Source: JADJLQ01 sp034439915 (GTDB taxonomy: Bacteria; Bacteroidota; Bacteroidia; Chitinophagales; Saprospiraceae). Taken from it: a stretch of DNA of 19,921 bases. Positions within the stretch are counted from its first letter, which is position 1. Every line of letters starts with the position of its first letter. The notes beneath the pieces were generated by a model that was not told where the DNA came from, did no database searches, and was given only the letters and a program-made list of their open reading frames with translations. This document shows, in pieces, positions 1 through 6,526 of this stretch. The stretch is taken from positions 1 to 19,921 of the forward strand of contig JAWXBI010000153.1 in NCBI GenBank assembly GCA_034439915.1. Direction: 5' to 3'. A program made the position numbers and the translations under genes.

Positions 1-126
1 CAATGAGCAATGAGCAATGAGCAATGAGCAATGAGCAATGAGCAATGAGCAATGAGCAATGAGCAATGAGCAATGAACAATGAACAATGAACAATGAGCA
101 ATGAGCAATGAGCAATGAACAATGAA

Positions 127-146
127 GATCCGAAGCATCGGATGAA
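127..146. repeat. Hairpin module inside the heptamer array, copy 1
   Basis: The 20-base module GATCCGAAGCATCGGATGAA interrupts the heptamer array. It contains a perfect 6-bp stem, ATCCGA/TCGGAT (128-133 with 138-143), around the loop AGCA. An identical copy lies 62 bases further on. Confidence 0.9.
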
Positions 147-188
147 CAATGAACAATGAACAATGAAGAATGAGCAATGAAGAATGAA

Positions 189-208
189 GATCCGAAGCAT
201 CGGATGAA
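189..208. repeat. Hairpin module inside the heptamer array, copy 2
   Basis: Identical to the module at 127-146, with the stem at 190-195 and 200-205. Between the copies lie six heptamer-like units (147-188), so the module plus heptamers forms a 62-base higher-order unit that is partly repeated. Confidence 0.9.
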
Positions 209-232
209 CAATGAACAATGAGCAATGAGCAA

Positions 233-354
233 ACCTCCCTTTAGGGCCGGGGGTGCGGTAGCGGGATGACGATTTATGTAACGGCGAATTTTCCTGAAGT
301 TTCGGGACGCTGATCAGGAGATAACATTTAAAGCGTGAATAAAAGAATTTAAAA
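233..354 (+). other. Non-coding stretch before the SPOR-rodA operon
   Basis: Together with the heptamer array this makes a 354-base gene-free stretch. It opens with a GC-rich run (234-253) containing CCC-TTTA-GGG and looks like the remnant of an intergenic repeat. It ends in an A/T-rich stretch just before the first gene. I see no exact TAnnTTTG -7 box; TAACATTT near 322-329 is only a partial match. The promoter of the downstream operon probably lies here but cannot be pinned down. Confidence 0.5.
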
Positions 355-753
355 ATGAAAAGGTCTGTATTGTGCTCACTTTTTTTAATACTTATAAACC
401 TTGCTCAAGCGCAGAGTAATGAAATCAAACTCATTGAAAGTCCTGCCATCACCAGGCTCAATGAATATTTTATACAATACAATTTGCGACGTACTGACTA
501 TCCCGGATGGAGGATACAGGTCTTTGCCTCCAGTGACCGGAGGGAAATGGAATCGACCTTATCCAATTTCCGGTACCGGTTTCCGCAGTTAAACTCCAAA
601 TGGATTTTAAATGATCCTTATTACCAAATCAGGGCGGGCATATTTTTGGAATATTCAGAAGCGATGCGCAGCCTTCAGGATATACGGAAAACATTTAGAT
701 CGGCTACCCTGGTAGCCGACCGCATTAGAAGGGATGAAGTACTTAGTCTATGA
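355..753 (+). CDS. Secreted SPOR-like domain protein
   Basis: A 132-residue protein with a clear signal peptide: basic MKR, hydrophobic core, and probable cleavage after LAQA near residue 20. From about residue 50 to the end it resembles a SPOR domain of the kind common in Bacteroidota (GWRIQVFASSDR, then PYYQIRAGIF with a following acidic helix, then VADRI). SPOR domains bind glycan strands of peptidoglycan that lack stem peptides, often at division sites, so a periplasmic wall-associated role is likely. Its stop overlaps the rodA start (ATGA), which fits a wall-synthesis connection. No enzymatic motif is visible. The family call rests on pattern similarity, and the exact partner is unknown. 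Confidence 0.75.
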   Translation: MKRSVLCSLFLILINLAQAQSNEIKLIESPAITRLNEYFIQYNLRRTDYPGWRIQVFASSDRREMESTLSNFRYRFPQLNSKWILNDPYYQIRAGIFLEYSEAMRSLQDIRKTFRSATLVADRIRRDEVLSL

Positions 754-2165
754 GCACCACCTTTGTCCAATCTAAAGCAATTGCCAAAATAGACTGGATC
801 ACCCTGGTCACCTTTATCAGTCTGTTGGTGATCGGCTGGATGATGATCTATGCTTCGGGTTATTCCGAACTCATCGAAACCACGAAACCTTTCTTCAAAA
901 CCAATGCCGGCAAACAACTGCTGGCCATCATTATCTCAGCTTTTATTTTTTTAATTGTATTCATCACCGACATCAAGTTGTGGAGTACCCTGGCCTACCC
1001 GATTTATTTATTGGGCCTCATTATGCTTATCCTGGTCCTGTTTTTCGGTTTAAAAATTAAAGGATCCACTTCCTGGTTTAACCTGGGAGGCTTTTCATTT
1101 CAACCTTCGGAGTTTGCCAAATTCGGGACTATGCTCGCCATGGCAGCGTATATGAGCTATTTTAAAACCAATCTCAAACAGGCCAAATCCAGAATGACCG
1201 CTATGGCGATATTTATGCTGCCCATTGCTTTGATTTTATTGCAACCGGATGCCGGGTCAGCCATTACCTTCGGCTCTTTTTTTATCTTATTGTTCCGGGA
1301 AGGGTTCAATCCCGTATGGTATATCATTGGACTGGCCTTGCTTGCTTTATTTATTCTGGCATTAAAATTTGATCCCTTGCAAGTGATAGCTTATATCCTT
1401 TGCCTGGGTTCTACCATCTTGTATATCCAAATCCGCAAAAACAACCGTCAACTGCTTTTATTGTTAGCCTGCTGGGGTCTGATCATGGCATCCTATTGGG
1501 TCGCTATGCCAATGACGCTGGTTTTATCTTTGCTGGGAATTGGCCTGGCTTTTTTTATATATCAGGGTTATACCCAACGTTTTCAGCGTTTATTGATCAT
1601 TTTGATTCCCTCCATTATTGCCGGGGCGGCATTTACCAAAGTCTCCCAATATACGGTTGACCACTTCCTTAAACCGCACCAACGCGAGCGGATCAATGTC
1701 TGGCTCAGACCGGAAATCTGTGATCCCAGAGGCAACCTATACCACGTACTTCAATCCAAACTGGCTATCAGCTCAGGTAATTTTACCGGTAAAGGTTTTC
1801 TGGGCGGTACCTTGACCAAACTTAATTATGTGCCCGAACAAAGCACGGATTTTATTTTTAGTACAATCGGTGAAGAGCAGGGATTTTTGGGCATTGTCGC
1901 TATCATCGGTCTATTTATCCTTCTGATGTTCCGCACCATAGCTATTGGTGAGCGGTCCCGGAATACATTTACCCGGGTATTTGCCTATAGTTACCTCGGT
2001 TTTATTTTAATCCATTTTTTTATCAATATCGGAATGACTATGGGCCTGGTGCCCATCATGGGAATTCCCCTTCCCTTTATTAGTTATGGCGGCAGCTCCT
2101 GCATGGTTTTTTCCATGATGACGGCTGTCTTATTACGTCTGGATGCATCCCGGCATTTTGTATAA
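750..2165 (+). CDS. rodA: Rod shape-determining protein RodA (SEDS glycosyltransferase)
   Basis: A SEDS-family polytopic membrane protein that polymerises lipid II into glycan strands during elongation, working with a class B penicillin-binding protein. Family signatures are in order: FQPSEFAK, QPDAGSA (D167), QRERINVWLRPE (from Q311), and QSKLAI followed by STDFIF, whose aspartate D367 matches the catalytic aspartate of SEDS enzymes. PLPFISYGGSS lies near the C-terminus. The 471 residues compare with about 370 in Escherichia coli. The excess is a hydrophobic block of roughly 95 residues between D167 and Q311 that looks like about four extra membrane segments. The start overlaps the previous stop (ATGA). 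The RPE and STDF context favours RodA over FtsW. Confidence 0.92.
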   Translation: MSTTFVQSKAIAKIDWITLVTFISLLVIGWMMIYASGYSELIETTKPFFKTNAGKQLLAIIISAFIFLIVFITDIKLWSTLAYPIYLLGLIMLILVLFFGLKIKGSTSWFNLGGFSFQPSEFAKFGTMLAMAAYMSYFKTNLKQAKSRMTAMAIFMLPIALILLQPDAGSAITFGSFFILLFREGFNPVWYIIGLALLALFILALKFDPLQVIAYILCLGSTILYIQIRKNNRQLLLLLACWGLIMASYWVAMPMTLVLSLLGIGLAFFIYQGYTQRFQRLLIILIPSIIAGAAFTKVSQYTVDHFLKPHQRERINVWLRPEICDPRGNLYHVLQSKLAISSGNFTGKGFLGGTLTKLNYVPEQSTDFIFSTIGEEQGFLGIVAIIGLFILLMFRTIAIGERSRNTFTRVFAYSYLGFILIHFFINIGMTMGLVPIMGIPLPFISYGGSSCMVFSMMTAVLLRLDASRHFV

Positions 2166-2171
2166 AATTTT

Positions 2172-3311
2172 ATGGGGGTCAGTTATCAATTACAATCTAC
2201 CGACCGGGACAGTGCGGCCAGAACTGGTGTATTGATGACGGGTCACGGCAATATCTGTACACCGATTTTTATGCCGGTAGGTACGGCGGCTGCAGTAAAA
2301 GGGGTTACCCCCAATGAATTAAACAATACGGTACAAGCCCAGATCATATTGAGCAATACCTATCATCTTTATCTGCGTCCGGGCACAGATGTATTGCAGG
2401 CAGCCGGAGGAATCCATCGTTTTATGCAATGGCACAAACCTATTCTGACCGATAGTGGTGGTTACCAGGTTTATTCACTGAGCAAGCTCCGCAAAATCAG
2501 TGAAGAAGGGGTTTCCTTTTCTTCTCATATCGATGGTTCCAAACATTTATTTACGCCAGAATCAGTTATGGATATTGAACTCAAGATTGGTGCCGATCTG
2601 ATCATGGCATTTGATGAATGCCCCCCTTTTCCCTGCGAATACCGCTATGCTGATCAATCCATGGAACTTACCCATCGTTGGTTGTCGAGGTGTTTTAGTT
2701 TTTTTAACCAGGCTCCTCACCCCTATGATTACCAACCTGCCTTGATACCGATTTGCCAAGGTTCTACCTACAAGGATTTAAGGACTCGGTCCGCTCAATT
2801 TATTTCCACCTTTAAGGCCCCGGTCAATGCCATAGGGGGATTATCGGTTGGAGAAAAAAACCAGGATATGTATGATATGATCCATTGCGTCAACCAATAC
2901 CTTCCCGGAGAGAGCGCCCGATACCTCATGGGTGTCGGCACCCCTGAAAATATATTGGAAAGCATTGCCCTGGGCATCGATATGTTTGATTGTGTACTAC
3001 CTACCCGTAACGCCCGTCACGGACTAATCTATACGACGGAAGGTATAGTCAATATTAAAAATCTAAAATGGAAATACGATCAAAGCCCGCTTGATGCCGG
3101 TTTACCGGAACCTTTTGCCCAACCCTTTTCTAAATCCTATCTGCGGCACCTGATTCAAAGCAATGAACTTTTAGGTGGGCAGATAGCCAGTATCCAGAAC
3201 CTCAGTTTTTACCTCTATTTAGTCCATACTGCCAGAGAAAAAATTGAACAGGGTATCTTTAATGCCTGGAAAACCAATATGGTAGAAAGAATTAAAACCA
3301 GGTTGAATTGA
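2172..3311 (+). CDS. tgt: Queuine tRNA-ribosyltransferase (tRNA-guanine transglycosylase), zinc cysteines missing
   Basis: Exchanges guanine-34 of GUN-anticodon tRNAs for preQ1 in the queuosine pathway. At 379 residues it has the normal bacterial length. The TIM-barrel signatures are intact: FMPVGT, SNTYHL, DSGGYQ with the general acid/base D94, DECPP, IGGLSVGE, YLMGVG, and the nucleophile D273 in FDCVLPTR. The C-terminal zinc site, usually Cys-x-Cys-x2-Cys plus His, is not. Where the cysteines should lie (about residues 309-318) the sequence is AGLPEPFAQPF. The flanking SPLD and SYLRHL are preserved in frame, and H326 remains. The gene follows rodA by 6 bases and overlaps the permease start. 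I expect it to be active, but zinc-free folding is inference. Confidence 0.93.
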   Translation: MGVSYQLQSTDRDSAARTGVLMTGHGNICTPIFMPVGTAAAVKGVTPNELNNTVQAQIILSNTYHLYLRPGTDVLQAAGGIHRFMQWHKPILTDSGGYQVYSLSKLRKISEEGVSFSSHIDGSKHLFTPESVMDIELKIGADLIMAFDECPPFPCEYRYADQSMELTHRWLSRCFSFFNQAPHPYDYQPALIPICQGSTYKDLRTRSAQFISTFKAPVNAIGGLSVGEKNQDMYDMIHCVNQYLPGESARYLMGVGTPENILESIALGIDMFDCVLPTRNARHGLIYTTEGIVNIKNLKWKYDQSPLDAGLPEPFAQPFSKSYLRHLIQSNELLGGQIASIQNLSFYLYLVHTAREKIEQGIFNAWKTNMVERIKTRLN

Positions 3312-4405
3312 AAATCCTCGATTGGTATATTATTAAAAAATATATAGGAAGTTTTTTCTTCACCGCTTTCCTGTTTACCCTGATATCCCTGGTGTTTGAT
3401 TTCAGTGAAAAGGCAGGGCAGTTTGTAGAAGCAGCCAAGGTGCTTAGTCTCGGCCAGATATTAGTCCAATACCAACTAAACTATATTCCTTTCATCAATG
3501 GTTTGTTGTGGCCTTTGTTTTCATTGATCTCCGTCATTTTTTTTACCAGCCGGCTGGCCTATAATTCTGAATTTATATCCATACTGAATGCCGGAGTTAG
3601 TTTTCGGCGGATATTGAGACCTTATCTCATGTCCGCCAGTCTGCTGACCCTTTTGCTTTTGCTTGCCAACCACCTAATTATCCCCATTGCCAACAAACCC
3701 AAGCTCGAGTTTGAGCGTAAATTCATCAAAAGAGAAAGCGACCGGTTGACCACCGGGACTAATATGCATTTTTTTATAGCCCCCGATACCAAGGTGTATT
3801 TAAGAAGTTATTCCCCTTCGGATAGTTTAGGGTATTCCTTCCGGTTGGAAAAATTCAATGGGACCACCCTGACCTCTATGCTGAAAGCTAATTTTATTGA
3901 ATGGAATAAAAACCCCGGTAAAGGATGGAATATCCGGGACTATGAGATCAGGACCTACAACGATACAACCGAGCATCTGACGGTATATGCCAATCAACAA
4001 ATGGATACGATACTCAATATGTTACCTTCTGATTTTGAGTTTTATTCCAAACAAAAAGACTTGATGACCACCCCGGAGCTGCAGGCCCTGGTCGATAAGG
4101 AAAAATCGAGGGGACTCAATCCCGTCAAAGTCTATACTAATGAAATTCAGCGGAGGACCGCAGACCCTTTTTCCATACTCATCCTGACCATTATCGGTGT
4201 AGCTATCGCCGCCCGAAAAGTAAGGGGGGGCATGGGATTGCACCTCGCTTTAGGGATAGCCATTGGATCCGTATTTGTATTTATTTCAAAATTTTCAATT
4301 GTATTCTCTAAAAGCCCTGCAATACCATCTGTAATCGGGATCTGGATTCCGAATATCCTATTTTTTCTGATCGCTCTAAGACTGGTCCGGAAAGCCCAGC
4401 AATAA
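3308..4405 (+). CDS. LptF/LptG family permease
   Basis: Inner-membrane subunit of the LPS-export ABC transporter (LptB2FG). Three hydrophobic segments lie in the first 125 residues (from about 12, 55 and 100). A periplasmic beta-rich domain follows (about 125-270), then three C-terminal segments (about 280-360). The N-terminus, KILDWYIIKKYIGSFFFTAF, is typical of this family. The start is TTG at 3308, overlapping the tgt stop (TTGA). No ATG is near, and the family N-terminus begins exactly there, so the rare start is likely real and translation coupled. The tgt-permease pairing recurs in Bacteroidota. Sequence alone does not separate LptF from LptG; the short DxSEK motif after the first segment resembles proteins annotated LptG. 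Confidence 0.88.
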   Translation: MKILDWYIIKKYIGSFFFTAFLFTLISLVFDFSEKAGQFVEAAKVLSLGQILVQYQLNYIPFINGLLWPLFSLISVIFFTSRLAYNSEFISILNAGVSFRRILRPYLMSASLLTLLLLLANHLIIPIANKPKLEFERKFIKRESDRLTTGTNMHFFIAPDTKVYLRSYSPSDSLGYSFRLEKFNGTTLTSMLKANFIEWNKNPGKGWNIRDYEIRTYNDTTEHLTVYANQQMDTILNMLPSDFEFYSKQKDLMTTPELQALVDKEKSRGLNPVKVYTNEIQRRTADPFSILILTIIGVAIAARKVRGGMGLHLALGIAIGSVFVFISKFSIVFSKSPAIPSVIGIWIPNILFFLIALRLVRKAQQ

Positions 4406-4481
4406 TTTTGTTTAATTATTTCTTAAAAAAGTTAAACAAAAAATATTTTGTTTAACTTTGAGTCTTAAAACTTAAACAAAA
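4406..4481. promoter_or_regulatory. Four-site symmetric operator-like repeat TTAAACAAAA
   Basis: Four perfect copies of TTAAACAAAA alternate in orientation: minus at 4406-4415, plus at 4432-4441, minus at 4446-4455, plus at 4472-4481. The gaps are 16, 4 and 16 bases. The inner pair extends to an 11-bp perfect inverted repeat (GTTAAACAAAA, 4431-4441, against 4446-4456). The array can also be read as two 36-bp units in tandem. It fills the whole gap between the permease stop and the sigma factor start and overlaps the -7 box. An intrinsic terminator is unlikely, because the arms are A/T-only apart from single G/C pairs. Binding by a dimeric regulator is inference. Confidence 0.75.
4453..4460 (+). 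promoter_or_regulatory. Candidate -7 box TAACTTTG of the sigma factor gene
   Basis: Exact match to the Bacteroidota -7 consensus TAnnTTTG, 20 bases upstream of the start codon. It overlaps the third copy of the operator-like repeat, so a protein bound there would be expected to affect transcription. No TTG -33 element lies at the usual distance; the fitting region is occupied by the second repeat copy. Confidence 0.6.
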
Positions 4482-5029
4482 TGAAATCGGACGCTTTCTT
4501 ACCCGCACTCAATACCCATAAGGAAAGATTGCTCAGTTTTGCGTTTAACCTGACAAAAAATTCAGATGACGCCAAAGACCTGTTGCAGGAAACTTATTTC
4601 AGAGCATTGACCAATCAGGATAAATTCCAGGAAGGGACTAATATAAAAGCATGGTTGTTGACTATCATGCGTAATATTTTTATCAACAACTACAGGAAAA
4701 AACTAAAAACAAGAGTTTTGTTTGATTCAACAGACAACCTGTATTTCCTCAACTCCGGACCAAATCATATAGGCAATCAGGGAGAAACAAATATGTTGCT
4801 GGATGAATTGAACCAAATGGTAGGAGAACTCGATGAATCCATCCGTTATCCGTTTATTAAACATTTTGAAGGGTTTAAGTACCAGGAAATTGCCGATGAT
4901 ATGCACCTCCCTCTTGGAACCGTTAAAAGCAGAATATTTTTTGCCCGCCAGGACCTCAAAGCTAAAATCGAAAGGCTATATGGTGACTCCTTAGGTTTGA
5001 AAGGTCTGAAACTCAAAATGGCCAGCTAA
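4481..5029 (+). CDS. ECF-type RNA polymerase sigma factor, no anti-sigma nearby
   Basis: A 182-residue sigma-70 family factor with only regions 2 and 4. Region 2 spans about residues 10-75 (DDAKDLLQETYFRAL, then KAWLLTIMRNIFINNYRKK, the -10 recognition and melting helix). Region 4 spans about residues 115-165 (FEGFKYQEIADDMHLPLGTVKSRIFFAR, a helix-turn-helix). No anti-sigma gene or FecR-like partner follows; the next gene is convergent. Control may therefore act at its own promoter, where the four-site repeat lies. Similar sigma factors in other Bacteroidota occur beside MerR-type regulators and carotenoid genes. That is recalled family knowledge and does not prove such a role here. The tail overlaps the ogt tail by 3 bases. 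Confidence 0.92.
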   Translation: MKSDAFLPALNTHKERLLSFAFNLTKNSDDAKDLLQETYFRALTNQDKFQEGTNIKAWLLTIMRNIFINNYRKKLKTRVLFDSTDNLYFLNSGPNHIGNQGETNMLLDELNQMVGELDESIRYPFIKHFEGFKYQEIADDMHLPLGTVKSRIFFARQDLKAKIERLYGDSLGLKGLKLKMAS

Positions 5030-5520
5030 AACAATAATCCCTGCCTCACTAAACGGGCAGGGTTTTCCAGCATCAACAAATATTCTTTTGCCGCAAGGCC
5101 ACCACCATATCCGGTGAGTGCGCCATTACCTCCAATAACCCGGTGACAGGGAACCACGATAGCCAAAGGATTGCTTCCATTGGCCAGACCAACTGCTCTC
5201 GATTTATTTATATCTCCCAATCCCCGGGCGATCTCGCCGTAGGACTTTGTTTTACCATAGGGAATTTGCAACAATAAATTCCAGACCGATTTGCTAAACG
5301 CAGGTGCTGCATCGAAGTCCAGGGGAAGGTCAAAAATCTCCAATTTTTGCCTGAAATAAAGTTGAAGTTGTTTTACTGCTTCATCCACAATTTTATGACT
5401 TGATGCTGATTTGGGATCCGCAGGTAGTTTGTCCGAGATATTTACCGCCCTAAGCCCTGTTTCCGACGCCGTAAGGGTAAGGAAACCAATCGGTGATTCC
5501 ATGACCCGGGAATACGTCAT
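5026..5520 (-). CDS. ogt: Methylated-DNA--[protein]-cysteine S-methyltransferase
   Basis: Removes O6-alkyl groups from guanine by irreversible transfer to its own cysteine. The active site PCHRVIG is present with C125. The upstream GxxxSYGEIA and GLANGSNPLAIV segments form the DNA-binding winged-helix part, and GYGGGLAAKEYLL follows. At 164 residues it matches the short Ogt type without an Ada regulatory domain. Its ATG overlaps the hisIE stop (ATGA), so it is the last gene of the his operon and probably translationally coupled. This makes repair capacity partly dependent on his expression, unless an internal promoter exists that I could not identify. Confidence 0.93.
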   Translation of the reverse strand: MTYSRVMESPIGFLTLTASETGLRAVNISDKLPADPKSASSHKIVDEAVKQLQLYFRQKLEIFDLPLDFDAAPAFSKSVWNLLLQIPYGKTKSYGEIARGLGDINKSRAVGLANGSNPLAIVVPCHRVIGGNGALTGYGGGLAAKEYLLMLENPARLVRQGLLF

Positions 5521-6131
5521 TGTTGTGGTTTGTGTTTTTTCTTCAATTGGTCCAGCACTTCTTCCCAGGAACTCCCTTTTTCATGTAGTAATACCAATAC
5601 GTGATATATGAGATCACTGGTCTCATATATCAGGTTTTCTTTGTTGCCGGACTGGGCTTCCAAAATAGTTTCCACCGCTTCTTCACCTACTTTTTGAGCG
5701 ATTTTCTGTATACCGGACTGAAATAACGATGTAGTATAAGATCCTTCTTTAGGATTTTGTTTACGGTCAGCTATCAACCGTTCTAAAATAGAAATAAAAT
5801 CATCTGGTTTATTTGTCTCCCTGAAACAAGTATCGAATCCTTCATGACAGGTGGGTCCATCCGGAATGGCTTTGATCAGGAGCGCGTCACTGTCACAATC
5901 GGTACACACAGACCGGTAGTTTAAATAATTTCCGCTGGTCTCCCCTTTGGTCCATAACCTTTGTTTACTCCGGCTGAAAAACGTGACCCTGCCCGAGCTG
6001 ATGGTCAGGTCAAGGGCTTCCTGGTTCATATAACCAAGCATGAGCACTTTGCCGGTTTGTTCATCCTGGATAATAGCGGGCACCAAGCCCGACACCGGAT
6101 CAAACTGCAATTGGTTTAAATCAAATTTCAT
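5517..6131 (-). CDS. hisIE: Bifunctional phosphoribosyl-AMP cyclohydrolase / phosphoribosyl-ATP pyrophosphatase
   Basis: Catalyses steps 2 and 3 of histidine synthesis. Residues 1 to about 110 are the HisI cyclohydrolase domain. They include SGRVTFFSRS, LWTKGETSGN and the zinc cysteines C79, C95 and C102, whose 16/7 spacing matches that known in the family; the neighbouring D80 and D82 fit the magnesium site. Residues from about 112 on are the HisE pyrophosphohydrolase domain (SYTTSLF, then KVGEEAVETILEA and the ETSDLIYHVLVLL helix). At 204 residues the fusion has the usual length. It is separated from hisF by the transporter and YbjQ genes. The start follows ybjQ by 33 bases. Confidence 0.97.
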   Translation of the reverse strand: MKFDLNQLQFDPVSGLVPAIIQDEQTGKVLMLGYMNQEALDLTISSGRVTFFSRSKQRLWTKGETSGNYLNYRSVCTDCDSDALLIKAIPDGPTCHEGFDTCFRETNKPDDFISILERLIADRKQNPKEGSYTTSLFQSGIQKIAQKVGEEAVETILEAQSGNKENLIYETSDLIYHVLVLLHEKGSSWEEVLDQLKKKHKPQQ

Positions 6132-6164
6132 AGTTTAAATGCTGGACAACCAGAGGGTTATTAT

Positions 6165-6497
6165 TCAATCTACTTTTCTTTCATTGTAAATTACGGCTGT
6201 CCCCGTCATCGAAACCATCAGCATACTGCCTTTACCTAATACTTCATAATCGAAGTCTATCCCGATCACGGCGTTAGCCCCCATGGCCATAGCAGTTTGT
6301 ACCAACTCTGCTTCAGCCTGGGTTTTGGCCTCCTTGAGCACTTTTTCATAAGATGCGGATCTACCCCCGACGATATCGGTGATAGAAGCCAGGAAATCTT
6401 TAAAAATATTGGCTCCGATGATGGTATCTCCGGTGACTAAACCGAGGTAATGTTTGATCTGAAAACCTTCAATGGTATTGGTTGTAGTTAAGAGCAT
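6165..6497 (-). CDS. YbjQ family protein (UPF0145, heavy-metal-binding domain)
   Basis: A 110-residue cytoplasmic protein of the YbjQ/DUF74 family. Typical segments are LTTTNTIEGFQI, YLGLVTGDTIIGANIFKD, the helix EKVLKEAKTQAEAELV, and MGANAVIGIDFDYEVLG, followed by MVSMTGTAV. Structures of the family show pentameric beta-alpha assemblies. No enzymatic role is firmly established, and the metal-binding label is mainly by domain name. It lies between the transporter and hisIE with gaps of 29 and 33 bases, so it is probably part of the his transcript. Nothing in it links it directly to histidine. Confidence 0.88.
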   Translation of the reverse strand: MLLTTTNTIEGFQIKHYLGLVTGDTIIGANIFKDFLASITDIVGGRSASYEKVLKEAKTQAEAELVQTAMAMGANAVIGIDFDYEVLGKGSMLMVSMTGTAVIYNERKVD

Positions 6498-6526
6498 AGT
6501 GTTTAATTTTATTTAGGCCTTCCAAA

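Larger units (their letters stand above)
1..232. repeat. Tandem heptamer array CAATGAG/CAATGAA
   Basis: Eighteen unbroken 7-bp units fill positions 1-126. Six more (including GAATGAG and GAATGAA variants) fill 147-188, and three fill 209-229. Units differ almost only at the last base (G or A), and the G and A versions come in blocks, which suggests slippage or unit-block duplication. The array begins at the window edge, so its true length is unknown. One strand has TGA stops in every reading phase of the repeat. The other is open but would encode only a low-complexity 7-residue repeat, so I treat it as non-coding. Seven-base tandem repeats between genes are known from several bacterial groups; the function here is unknown. 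Confidence 0.95.

Noticed and set aside
1..126. Open minus-strand frame through the heptamer array
   Set aside because: It is open only because the repeat lacks stops in that direction. The product would be a 7-residue low-complexity repeat.
4421..4456. Intrinsic terminator after the permease gene
   Set aside because: The inverted repeat is nearly all A/T, has no GC-rich stem, and is better explained as part of the symmetric four-site array.
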